A stretch of 64,000 bases of DNA from Mycolicibacterium rutilum (GTDB lineage: Bacteria > Actinomycetota > Actinomycetes > Mycobacteriales > Mycobacteriaceae): contig NZ_LT629971.1 in assembly GCF_900108565.1 (NCBI RefSeq), positions 1,798,001 through 1,862,000 of the forward strand, in the 5' to 3' direction. The notes below the pieces were generated by a model that was not told the DNA's origin, made no database searches, and saw only the letters and a program-made list of their open reading frames with translations. The position numbers and the translations under genes were made by a program. This document shows positions 1 through 7,684 of the stretch, piece after piece (within the stretch, counting starts at the first letter, position 1; every line of letters begins with the position of its first letter).

Positions 1-1128
1 GCGGTGGAACAAGCCTGGCTGGATGGACTCGTCGACGCGGGCATCGCGCCCCGGCAGGCGCGCGCGGACCTGACCATCCTGCTCGCCGACGGTGACGCCG
101 CGACGATCGCCCGGCGTGCTGGCGCGGACGGCAATCCCGTCTCCGCCCTGGTGCTGATGTTGCGGGAACGCTCGGCGGAACCAACGGCCCGCTGGCTGCA
201 CCGCGGGCTGACCAGTCAGGACGTCGTCGACACCGCACTGATGCTCTGCACGCGTGACGTCTTGATCCGCATCGGCGACGAGTTCGCCATCCAGGTACGG
301 GCGCTGACCGAACTGGCCGAAACTCACCGTGACACTTCGGCACTCGCCCGCACGCTGACCCAGGCCGCACTGCCGAGCACCCTCGGCGCCAAGTTCGCCC
401 GCTGGCTGACCGGTGTACTCGACGCCGCCGAGCCCATAGCGGGGCTGATAGCGTCGTTGCCGGTGCAGGTCGGTGGCGCGGTGGGATCGCTCGCAGCCGC
501 AACCGAATTGGCCGGATCCGTCGAGGGTGCCATCGCTCTCAGTGACGGCTTGGCCGCCACGCTGCGATTGGCGCCCACCCCACCCTGGCATACCACCCGG
601 TGGCAGGTCACCCGGATCGGCGACGCGCTGGTGAGCTGCTGCGACGCCTGGGGCCACATCGCCACCGACGTCACGACGGGCTGTAGGCCCGAGATCGGCG
701 AGCTGGCCGAGGGGCATGGTGGCGGCTCGTCGACGCTGCCGCACAAGAACAACCCGGTCCGCTCGGTGCTGATCCGCCGCGCCGCGCTCACCGCCGGACC
801 CCTTGGTAGCATCCTGCACACCGCCGCAGGCGCGACCGTCGACGAACGCTCCGACGGCGCCTGGCACACAGAATGGGCAACCCTGCGGACACTGGCCCGC
901 CACACCGTCGTCGCCGCCGCGCACACATCCGACCTCCTGTCCGGCCTCCGTGTCGACCCGCCGCGCGCCGCGGCCAATCTGGCCGCCGCCGAAAGCCTGC
1001 TTTCCGAACAGCGCTCGATGACCGAGCTGACAGGTCGTGCAGCGTTACCCGGCTACACCGGCGCCGCGGATCGGCTGATCGACTCGACACTCGGCCGGGC
1101 TTGCCGCTTCGTCAAGGACGCGCCATGA
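1..1128 (+). CDS. pcaB: 3-carboxy-cis,cis-muconate cycloisomerase, 5' end cut off
   Basis: Partial gene: it is open from the window edge, and the visible 375 codons begin inside the usual N-terminal helix, so about 40 residues lie outside. It belongs to the fumarase/aspartase superfamily; the signature GGGSSTLPHKNNP is near visible residue 240. PcaB cycloisomerises 3-carboxymuconate to 4-carboxymuconolactone in protocatechuate breakdown. Its TGA overlaps the ATG of the next gene (ATGA), and the next three genes encode the following pathway steps, which makes the PcaB assignment firm over other superfamily members such as adenylosuccinate lyase. The GTG at base 4 is internal and not the start. 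Confidence 0.9.
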   Translation, partial: AVEQAWLDGLVDAGIAPRQARADLTILLADGDAATIARRAGADGNPVSALVLMLRERSAEPTARWLHRGLTSQDVVDTALMLCTRDVLIRIGDEFAIQVRALTELAETHRDTSALARTLTQAALPSTLGAKFARWLTGVLDAAEPIAGLIASLPVQVGGAVGSLAAATELAGSVEGAIALSDGLAATLRLAPTPPWHTTRWQVTRIGDALVSCCDAWGHIATDVTTGCRPEIGELAEGHGGGSSTLPHKNNPVRSVLIRRAALTAGPLGSILHTAAGATVDERSDGAWHTEWATLRTLARHTVVAAAHTSDLLSGLRVDPPRAAANLAAAESLLSEQRSMTELTGRAALPGYTGAADRLIDSTLGRACRFVKDAP

Positions 1129-2306
1129 GTAATCCGCCTCTCACCGCCATCCACCTCGGCGGACCCGACGACGGGCCGCTACTTTTGCTGGGCCCGTCGC
1201 TGGGGACAACGACGGCCACCCTGTGGACAGGCGTGGCGCAACGACTGGTCGATCATGTGCGCGTAGTCGGATGGGACCTTCCCGGTCACGGCCGCGGCCG
1301 TCGGGCCCACCCGTTCACCATCGCCGACCTCGCAGCAGCGGTGTTGGTGATCGCGGACGACCTTAACGTGGAGACATTCCACTACGCCGGTGATTCGGTG
1401 GGTGGTTGCGTCGGTCTGCAGCTGCTGCTCGATGCTCCGCAACGGGTCAGTTCGGCGACCCTGCTGTGCACCGGCGCCGCCATCGGCACCCCGGACGGCT
1501 GGCTCGCACGTGCCGCTACCGTCCGCGCCGGCGGTGTCGACACGATGCTGGCCGGCGCGGCCGAGCGCTGGTTCGCGCCGGGCTTTGTCGACCGCGAGCC
1601 GGGGACCGCCTCGGCGCTGCTGGATGCCCTGAGTCACACCGATGCGGAGTCCTATGCGCAGGTATGCGAAGCGTTAGCAGTGTTCGATGTAACCGATAGG
1701 TTGTCCGAAATCGTCACTCCGGTCCTGGCCGTTGCGGGTAGCGTCGACGTCCCCACGCCGCCGGAATCGTTGCGGCGCATCGCCTCCGACGTAAAAGACG
1801 GGGACCTGGTGGTGCTCGAAGGCGTCGGACACCTGGCCCCCGCCGAAGCGCCGCAGCGCGTGGCCGGCCTCATCGCAGAGATCGTCGGTGTTCCGCAGCC
1901 CCCGAGCAAGACCCTCGAAGACGTGCACCGTGCAGGAATGGCAGTACGGCGCGAGGTGCTCGGCGAGGCGCACGTCGACCGGGCAGTGGCCGGTACCACC
2001 GACCTGACCGCCGACTTCCAGCACATGATCACCCAGTACGCCTGGGGCACCATCTGGACCCGCCCCGGTCTTGACCTTCGCAGCCGCTCGATGATCACGC
2101 TGACCGCGTTGGTCGCGCGCGGTCACCACGAGGAACTGGCGATGCACCTGCGGGCGGCCCGCCGTAACGGTCTGAGCAACGACGAAATCAAGGAGCTACT
2201 AATGCAAACCGCCATCTACTGCGGTGTCCCCGACGCCAACTCCGCCTTCCGCATCGCCGCCGAGGTCCTGCCCGAGTTCGACGAGCACCCAGGTGCGCCG
2301 TCATGA
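1125..2306 (+). CDS. pcaL: fused 3-oxoadipate enol-lactonase / 4-carboxymuconolactone decarboxylase
   Basis: A 393-residue two-domain protein. Residues about 5-260 are an alpha/beta hydrolase with the nucleophile elbow GDSVGG near residue 90 and a late GVGH histidine (PcaD, enol-lactonase). Residues about 265-390 are a carboxymuconolactone decarboxylase domain with ARGHHEELAMH (PcaC). The fused form is called PcaL in actinobacteria and carries out two consecutive steps to 3-oxoadipate. The ATG overlaps the pcaB stop, and the TGA overlaps the pcaI start, so translation is probably coupled along the operon. Confidence 0.93.
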   Translation: MSNPPLTAIHLGGPDDGPLLLLGPSLGTTTATLWTGVAQRLVDHVRVVGWDLPGHGRGRRAHPFTIADLAAAVLVIADDLNVETFHYAGDSVGGCVGLQLLLDAPQRVSSATLLCTGAAIGTPDGWLARAATVRAGGVDTMLAGAAERWFAPGFVDREPGTASALLDALSHTDAESYAQVCEALAVFDVTDRLSEIVTPVLAVAGSVDVPTPPESLRRIASDVKDGDLVVLEGVGHLAPAEAPQRVAGLIAEIVGVPQPPSKTLEDVHRAGMAVRREVLGEAHVDRAVAGTTDLTADFQHMITQYAWGTIWTRPGLDLRSRSMITLTALVARGHHEELAMHLRAARRNGLSNDEIKELLMQTAIYCGVPDANSAFRIAAEVLPEFDEHPGAPS

Positions 2307-3001
2307 GTCGCACCCTTGTCTGCCACCGTGCCGAGGAAGCCGTCGCTGGAATCAACGACGGCGCAACGATTCTCGTCGGTGGATTCGGAATGGCGGGCAT
2401 GCCCACCACGCTCATCAATGCGTTGATCGAACAGGGTGCCGCCGACCTCACCATCGTCAGCAACAACGCAGGCAACGGCGACACCGGCCTGGCCGCACTG
2501 CTGGCAGCGGGTCGGGTCGCCAAGGTCATCTGCTCCTTCCCGCGACAGGCCGATTCGTACGTGTTCGACGCGCTCTACCGGGCGGGCAAGGTCGACCTCG
2601 AGGTGGTCCCTCAGGGCAACCTGGCCGAACGGATCAGGGCGGCGGGGGCCGGCATCGGCGCATTCTTCTGCCCGACGGGGGTTGGCACGCCACTGGTCGA
2701 GGGCAAGGAGACCCGCACCATCGACGGCCGCGACTACGTGCTGGAGTACCCGATCTTCGGAGATGTGGCGCTCATCAGGGCGCACGTAGCGGACCAGGTC
2801 GGAAACCTGTTGTACCGCAAGACCGCGCGAAACTTCGGCCCGGTGATGGCGACCGCGGCATCGCTTACTGTCGTCGAGGTCTCCCGCGTCGTCGACACCG
2901 GGCAGATCGACCCCGAGACGGTCGTCACGCCCGGCATCTACGTCGACCGCGTCCTCGACCTGTCCGCAATTCCCGAGACGTCCACGGAGGCAGCCTCGTG
3001 A
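2303..3001 (+). CDS. pcaI: 3-oxoadipate CoA-transferase subunit A
   Basis: 232 residues, the usual size for a CoA-transferase family I alpha subunit. The glycine-rich GGFGMAGMP motif near residue 27 and the FCPTGVGTPL segment are typical. With PcaJ it would move CoA from succinyl-CoA to 3-oxoadipate. The start ATG overlaps the PcaL stop and its stop overlaps the GTG of pcaJ. Sequence alone does not separate a 3-oxoadipate from a 3-oxoacid (succinyl-CoA:acetoacetate) transferase; operon position decides it. Confidence 0.92.
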   Translation: MSRTLVCHRAEEAVAGINDGATILVGGFGMAGMPTTLINALIEQGAADLTIVSNNAGNGDTGLAALLAAGRVAKVICSFPRQADSYVFDALYRAGKVDLEVVPQGNLAERIRAAGAGIGAFFCPTGVGTPLVEGKETRTIDGRDYVLEYPIFGDVALIRAHVADQVGNLLYRKTARNFGPVMATAASLTVVEVSRVVDTGQIDPETVVTPGIYVDRVLDLSAIPETSTEAAS

Positions 3002-3720
3002 CGAGAACAGTCGACGCATCGACCCGCGCCTGTGTCGAGCACCTCGACCGGGGCCCGCTCGACCGTCGGGAGATCGCCGCGATGATCGCCCGCGACATCC
3101 CCGCGGGTTCGTACGTCAACCTCGGCATCGGGCAGCCCACCATGGTCGCTGACTTCCTGGACCCCGCCGCGGGGGTCGTGTTGCACACCGAGAACGGGAT
3201 GCTCGGGATGGGTGGGGAGGCGATCGGCGACGCAATCGATCCGGATCTGACGAACGCCGGCAAGATCCCGGTTACCGAAACCCCTGGGGCATCCTACTTC
3301 CACCACGCCGACTCCTTCGCCATGATGCGCGGCGGTCATCTCGATGTCTGTGTCCTCGGCGCGTTTCAGGTCAGCGCGCGCGGGGATCTCGCCAACTGGC
3401 ACACCGGGGCGCCTGACGCCATACCCGCCGTCGGCGGCGCGATGGATCTTGCTATCGGCGCGAAGAGCGTATTGGTCATGATGACCCTGTTCGCAAAGGA
3501 CGGAACCGCCAAACTGGTTCCTTCGTGCAGCTATCCACTGACCGGACTTCGATGCGTCAATCGGGTGTACACCGACTATGCCGTGTTTGACATCGACCAC
3601 ACCGGTGGCGGCCAGCTGCGGGTCTTGCACACGTTCGGGCTCAGCATTGCCGCGCTCGAGGAGCGGATGCGCATGGCACTCTCGTGTGATGGACGCGTCG
3701 CTGATCTTCGTCAATGCTGA
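2998..3720 (+). CDS. pcaJ: 3-oxoadipate CoA-transferase subunit B
   Basis: 240 residues starting at GTG inside the pcaI stop. The LHTENGMLGMG segment carries the catalytic glutamate of the beta subunit near residue 65, and the long run through NWHTGAPDAIPAVGGAMDL is typical of PcaJ/SCOT-B. The last dozen residues, after the LEERMRMAL segment, do not look like a normal PcaJ end. They run into decayed DNA, so the 3' end may have been altered, but the catalytic core is complete. Confidence 0.9.
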   Translation: MTRTVDASTRACVEHLDRGPLDRREIAAMIARDIPAGSYVNLGIGQPTMVADFLDPAAGVVLHTENGMLGMGGEAIGDAIDPDLTNAGKIPVTETPGASYFHHADSFAMMRGGHLDVCVLGAFQVSARGDLANWHTGAPDAIPAVGGAMDLAIGAKSVLVMMTLFAKDGTAKLVPSCSYPLTGLRCVNRVYTDYAVFDIDHTGGGQLRVLHTFGLSIAALEERMRMALSCDGRVADLRQC

Positions 3721-3784
3721 CCTTGGCGGCGCTATCGGCAGCGCAGGCGGCCTCGGTGATCACCGACGGGCAGATCTTTAGAGC

Positions 3785-4519
3785 ATGCAGCGAATCCTCC
3801 TGCACGTCTACAAGTTTCATGATGCAACGGCAAGCTCTAGGACCAAGGTCAGCATGATCGTCGTCGCAAATCCCCGCAAAATCGGTGCCCAGGCCGGACC
3901 GCTGGTTTCCCACGCTCAGCCTGAAAGAGTGTGCCGGAACATCGCCAGCACCGAGGGAACGAAGTTCAGCGGAGGGGAACCGAGTCAACCCGATGAATTA
4001 CCCGGCTACTTCGCCGCTTCGACGATTGTTGCCACCCTCGAACGGGCATCCGCCGTTGTTCAGGACATGCAGGACGACATCGTCGGTTCGGTGCTCACGT
4101 TGAAGGAATTTGACGATGAGGTTCAGGCGATCAGCCTGGCTAATGCAACTCCGTATGGTCTTGCAGTCGCGGTGTGGACCCGTCTAAACGACGCCGCGAT
4201 TGGCTTGAGCCGTGAGACTACAGCCGGCTTTATATGGTTCAACGCCTCTCGTAAGAACAGTCGCGAGATGTCCTGTAGCGGCGTCGATAATCCGGGCTGC
4301 ACCATAGCCGGGGCAGCCAAGGAGACGAGGATTTTTGGTTCGTATGACCCTTATCCCGAATGGCAATCATGGCGCATTCATCGAAGTGCCGCGGTGAGCT
4401 CATTTTTTGCTGGGCCGCCGGCCGCTACCGGTTGGATCCCGTCCATTTTCGATCAGTGTGACGAGGCTGCAGGCGGCATCTTGGCAGACTACGGCATAGG
4501 GGAGGTTGCTCGTGTGTAA
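3785..4519 (+). pseudogene. aldehyde dehydrogenase remnant (C-terminal third only)
   Basis: The frame is open for 244 codons, but only its middle, about 3945-4360, resembles a known protein. Readable pieces of the ALDH C-terminal third are GYFAASTIVATLERAS, then LKEFDDEVQAISLANATPYG, then AVWTRLNDAAIGLSRETTAG, in the right order. The cofactor and catalytic Cys/Glu regions (about 300 N-terminal residues) are absent, and the normal IFGPV and FGG...GxGRE segments are degraded to DDIVGSV and CSGVDNPG. It lies directly after pcaJ, so it may once have been a pathway-linked aldehyde dehydrogenase. The start codon and both ends are uncertain. Confidence 0.6.
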
Positions 4520-5102
4520 CTCGACCCGCGAAAAGCGGCCCCGCGGTGATCAACTCGACGCCAGGCGACCGAACCTGGGCGCAACGAAGACGGTCAGAGA
4601 GGCATCAGGTCGCCGCCTCCGACACTTTTTGACGCTCACGGTAGGTATCGTTGCGGTGCTTGGCGTGCAAGCACTACTGATAACGCCCGCCGCGCATGGT
4701 GACAACAAGCGCCTCGATGACGGCGTAGTAGCGAACGTATACACCATTCAGCGCCAAGCGGGCTGCGTGAGCGACATCAAGACTAGTCCGAGTCTCCAGC
4801 TCGCCGCGCAGTGGCACGCGCGCGATGCGCTGACCAACCGCAACGTCAACGGCGATGTCGGATCGGATGGTTCTACGCCACAGCAGCGGGCGGAGGCCGC
4901 GGGATGCAGCGGCGCGGTGTCAGAAACCGTGGCCATCAATCCCGCGCTCGCGTTCAGCGGTATCGAGTTGATTAACCGGTGGTATCACGATCCGGTCGAT
5001 TTCGCAGTCATGTCCGACTGCTCGAGCACCCGGATCGGGGTCTGGTCGGAGAATTCCGTAGACCGCACCGTTGTCGTGGCGGTGTACGGCAAGCCCCAAT
5101 GA
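4512..5102 (+). CDS. secreted CAP/SCP-domain protein
   Basis: About 196 residues. A basic N-terminal tail is followed by a hydrophobic segment (about residues 37-58) ending in an Ala-x-Gly site, consistent with a signal peptide or anchor. The exported part reads like mycobacterial CAP-superfamily proteins: the QRQAGC...SPSLQLAAQWHARD region, a repeat-poor core, and SDCSSTRIGVWSE near the end, with four or more cysteines. GTG 4512 was chosen over TTG 4506 because GGGAGG at 4499-4505 sits about 7 bases before it. Function is unknown. It overlaps the end of the upstream pseudogene frame by a few bases. Confidence 0.65.
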   Translation: MCNSTREKRPRGDQLDARRPNLGATKTVREASGRRLRHFLTLTVGIVAVLGVQALLITPAAHGDNKRLDDGVVANVYTIQRQAGCVSDIKTSPSLQLAAQWHARDALTNRNVNGDVGSDGSTPQQRAEAAGCSGAVSETVAINPALAFSGIELINRWYHDPVDFAVMSDCSSTRIGVWSENSVDRTVVVAVYGKPQ

Positions 5103-5312
5103 GTCAAAGCGGAGGAATGGTGACGGGTGCGTTCCCTGCATTGACCCCTACACGCCTCTGTGGTCATCGCAACGAATCTATCGGCCCGGCGAGATAATCA
5201 ATGATGGCCAAACTCAGAGTCCCGTTGGACCCTTGTCCACCAAGGGTCACCTTTCATGGCAGGCCGAGAACTCTGCTGACTGAGCGAAGGAATACCCGAA
5301 GGAGGCCGTTGA
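5103..5312. other. intergenic region before the cupin gene
   Basis: This 210-base gap holds no gene that I can support. Two signals are visible: GATAAT at 5193-5198, which could be a -10 box, and a perfect inverted repeat at 5228-5248. A strong ribosome site (AAGGAGG) precedes the ATG at 5313. Confidence 0.4.
5228..5248. promoter_or_regulatory. perfect 8-bp inverted repeat, possible operator
   Basis: GACCCTTG (5228-5235) and CAAGGGTC (5241-5248) are exact inverted arms around TCCAC. The repeat lies 65 bases upstream of the cupin start and about 30 bases downstream of a GATAAT box. This placement would suit a repressor site or a small leader hairpin. No T-run follows, so it is not a clear terminator. 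Confidence 0.4.
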
Positions 5313-5801
5313 ATGACTCTATCCCGTGACGAGTTAGATGAATTCGCCAAGAGCATGGCGCGAGCAGGAGGTCGCGACAGCCAGCACGTGGGGGAGGAGC
5401 ACCTCGTCGTCAGCTCCGCCGAGGCGCACTGGATCGAAACTGCAAGCCCATCGCAGATTGGGTTGCTCCTGCGAATACCCGCCAGCTCTATTGAAATTTT
5501 TCTGCAGAAGATCCCCGCGGGGGAGGCTAGCGACCTTCATCGACACGTACATGAGTCGATTCACTTCGTGCAACATGGCTCGGGCTGGTCGGAAATTGGC
5601 GATCAACGCGTGCGGTGGAGCGCGGGCAGCTTCGTGTATACGCCGCCGTGGATCTGGCATCGCCACTATGCCGACGACGGGCGCGACGTGGAGATGATCG
5701 TCATCGAAAACTCTCGCCTCCTAGCGGCGGTGGACGCCAGCCAGAGGGAGAGCATGGGCAACACCAGCTTCGCCGACGCCTTCGGCGTGAACACGGAATA
5801 G
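5313..5801 (+). CDS. cupin-domain protein
   Basis: 162 residues with a single cupin barrel: cupin motif 1 is HRHVHESIHFVQHGSG near residues 76-91 with metal-ligand histidines, and motif 2 is PPWIWHRHY near residue 112. Single-domain cupins often act as metal-dependent dioxygenases, isomerases or ligand sensors; the substrate is not readable here. The ATG has AAGGAGG 9 bases upstream. Oddly, its last codons ACG GAA TAG form part of a 15-base stretch also found upstream of a paralogue of the next gene, so its stop codon lies in the neighbour's promoter. Confidence 0.7.
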   Translation: MTLSRDELDEFAKSMARAGGRDSQHVGEEHLVVSSAEAHWIETASPSQIGLLLRIPASSIEIFLQKIPAGEASDLHRHVHESIHFVQHGSGWSEIGDQRVRWSAGSFVYTPPWIWHRHYADDGRDVEMIVIENSRLLAAVDASQRESMGNTSFADAFGVNTE

Positions 5802-5803
5802 GC
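5798..5803 (+). promoter_or_regulatory. -10 box for the DUF732 gene
   Basis: TAGGCT fits the mycobacterial TANNNT -10 pattern and lies 9 bases before the ATG at 5813, implying a leaderless or very short leader. The surrounding 15 bases (CACGGAATAGGCTCT, 5792-5806) recur exactly at 23181-23195 before the paralogous gene. The TAG of the cupin gene is the first three bases of this box. Confidence 0.5.
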
Positions 5804-5812
5804 TCTTCGTTC

Positions 5813-6169
5813 ATGAAGCGCGTGTTCGCGGCACTCGCAACGGCTGCCGCCGCCCTCGTGGCGGTCGCCCCGCAGGCCGGCGCCGACACCGTGGCGTATC
5901 TGGTCAACGTTCATGTCCGGCCGGGCTACAACTTTCCGAACGCCGAGGCCGCGATCGGCTACGGCAGGACGATCTGCGACCGGGTCGCCGCGAAGATGAG
6001 CTATGCGCGACTCGTCGACCAGGTGAAGGCCGACTTCCGGACCGCCGACTACTACCAGGGCGCCTACTTGATCAACCAGGCGGTCAACGAGCTGTGCCCG
6101 GCGCAGATCTGGCAGCTGCGGCAGTCGGCGGCCGGATACACCAGTGCTCCGTCGGTGTTGCGACGCTGA
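5813..6169 (+). CDS. DUF732-family small secreted protein
   Basis: 118 residues: a cleavable signal peptide (about residues 1-24, ending AGA) and a mature domain with the DUF732 hallmarks VRPGYNFPNAEAAIGYGRTIC, TAD(Y), GAYLINQAVNELCP and a two-cysteine spacing. The family is abundant in mycobacteria and of unknown function. It is a close paralogue of the gene at 23201, nearly identical over the mature domain but with a different C-terminal tail (SAPSVLRR against G). Confidence 0.8.
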   Translation: MKRVFAALATAAAALVAVAPQAGADTVAYLVNVHVRPGYNFPNAEAAIGYGRTICDRVAAKMSYARLVDQVKADFRTADYYQGAYLINQAVNELCPAQIWQLRQSAAGYTSAPSVLRR

Positions 6170-6220
6170 CCAGAACCCACCCCCGAGCGGGCGGCTCAGC
6201 ATTTTACCGGCGCCGACGCC

Positions 6221-6454
6221 GTTTGCGGACGAAGGTTCGCTGGCCGGCGTATCGAGGAGAACCGGCACGACGACGCCAGTGCGCCGGTGTCCTCGGTGGC
6301 TGCCTCGGTGCGGCACCTGATCGCCGCGTCACGGGACGCCGACGTCGACACCGGTGTGCTGGAGGCAATTTTGAGCTACGTCGACGCCGCGGTCGCCGCC
6401 GGGCATGGCGCCGACGAGATAAGCTGCATCGCCGGGGAGATGCGCGCAGGGTGA
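6221..6454 (+). pseudogene. possible remnant of a 6PGDH/imine-reductase-like dehydrogenase C-terminus
   Basis: A 77-codon open stretch with no credible start ends at TGA 6452. Its last 45 residues (VRHLIAASRDADVDTG, then EAILSYVDAAVAAGHGADEI) recall the C-terminal helical tail of NAD(P)-binding 6-phosphogluconate-dehydrogenase-like or imine reductase proteins, where a GHG-D/E motif ends the last long helix. The NAD-binding half is missing. The match is by eye and weak. Confidence 0.35.
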
Positions 6455-6480
6455 ACCGGGCACGCGTTGACCATTGACGG

Positions 6481-6501
6481 ACTACTACATGTGGTAGTAG
6501 T
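6481..6501. promoter_or_regulatory. perfect inverted repeat, BlaI/MecI-like operator
   Basis: ACTACTAC (6481-6488) and GTAGTAGT (6494-6501) are exact inverted arms around ATGTG. The repeat ends nine bases before the ATG of the PfpI-like lipoprotein gene, so a bound protein would cover its promoter or start. TACTAC/GTAGTA arms resemble operators of the BlaI/MecI (penicillinase repressor) family. No such regulator is in the window, so the link is inference. Confidence 0.5.
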
Positions 6502-6510
6502 TTCACGGCG

Positions 6511-7623
6511 ATGGACCGTCGGACGGCAATCAAAGGCTTTTCTCTTGGATCGTTGGGAATCCTCGTCGCGGCTTGCAGTGACCGAGGCCAGCTTTCGGAT
6601 TCCAGCTCTGGTGACGTGACGCCGTCGAGCATTGCAAAATGGACGCCCAGATTCGACCATCAGACGCGGCCCGTGATCGGTGTTCTCGCGGCGAACAGTG
6701 GAACGGAGTTGGCCGACTTCGCTGTGCCGTTCGGCGTGCTCAGCGCTGCCGACGTCGCGGAGATCATCACCGTGTCGACGCAGCCAGGACCTGTCTCGAT
6801 GGGGCCGGGGGTGCAGACGCGAACCCATCTGACCGTCAATCAATTCGACAAGCAGCACCCCGATGGGGCCGATTACCTCATCGTGCCTGCGTTGCAGCCG
6901 ACCGACGACCCGGCCGCCATTGCTTGGATCAGGGCGCAAGCGGAGAAGGGCAGCTCGATACTGAGCATCTGCAACGGCGCTTTGGCGGTTGCCGCAACCG
7001 GGTTGATGGACGGCAGGCACGCCACGGCGCATTGGGCCAGTGAGACGAGGCGCCGCGCAGAGTTCCCGAATGTCAACTGGCGTAACAACGTCCGGTACAT
7101 CGCTGATGGACCTATCGTCTCGAGTTCGGGTATCAGCGCAGCGATGCCTGTCTCGATCGCATTGATCGCCGCAATCGCAGGCGCCTCTCGGGCCGATTTG
7201 GTTGCCGAGAGCATGGGCGTCCGCGATTGGGGACCGGTCCATGACAGTGACTCATTCCGCCGCGGGCCTACACTCGATTCGATTCCCCGGCCCGCGACCT
7301 TGGACGCTGTTGGCATCGTGGTGGGCTCGGGAACCGACGAGATCGCTTTCGCGCTCGTCGCCGACGCCTACAGCCACAACGGACATACGCGTGCCCATGC
7401 CGTGTCGCGACGGCGAATGCCGGTGCAGACGCGTCGCGGTATGACGATCTTGCCCGACCGAGCCCCGGACGATCCGGCATTGGTCGACGTGGTCACCCTC
7501 CCGGAAGGAACGACGCCCATGCGGACGCTCGACGATGCGCTGGCATCGATTGAGAAGTCATACGGCGTCGAGGCGTCGACCACCGCAGCGCGCGTCATGG
7601 AGTATCCCGAATATTTTCGTTGA
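6511..7623 (+). CDS. Tat-exported lipoprotein with a DJ-1/PfpI domain
   Basis: 370 residues. The N-terminus has a twin-arginine (residues 3-4), a hydrophobic run and a lipobox LVAAC with Cys22, so it should be exported folded and lipid-anchored. The rest is a class-I glutamine-amidotransferase-like DJ-1/PfpI fold: residues 55-225 carry the nucleophile elbow SICNGAL with Cys near 153, followed by HATAHW. These domains are found in AraC-type regulators and in stress proteases, but no HTH is present. The extracytoplasmic location is unusual. The C-terminal 130 residues are a less recognisable extension. Function unknown. Confidence 0.7.
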   Translation: MDRRTAIKGFSLGSLGILVAACSDRGQLSDSSSGDVTPSSIAKWTPRFDHQTRPVIGVLAANSGTELADFAVPFGVLSAADVAEIITVSTQPGPVSMGPGVQTRTHLTVNQFDKQHPDGADYLIVPALQPTDDPAAIAWIRAQAEKGSSILSICNGALAVAATGLMDGRHATAHWASETRRRAEFPNVNWRNNVRYIADGPIVSSSGISAAMPVSIALIAAIAGASRADLVAESMGVRDWGPVHDSDSFRRGPTLDSIPRPATLDAVGIVVGSGTDEIAFALVADAYSHNGHTRAHAVSRRRMPVQTRRGMTILPDRAPDDPALVDVVTLPEGTTPMRTLDDALASIEKSYGVEASTTAARVMEYPEYFR

Positions 7624-7684
7624 CCGCCAAAGTCGTTGAAGCAATACCGGAGTGCGTTGACGCCCAAGTGAATATCGTGGCGGT

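Larger units (their letters stand above)
6170..6510. other. 341-base gap with a gene remnant and an operator-like repeat
   Basis: No intact gene is visible. The gap holds a decayed coding frame (6221-6454) and, just before the next gene, a perfect inverted repeat at 6481-6501. Both are listed separately. Confidence 0.5.
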
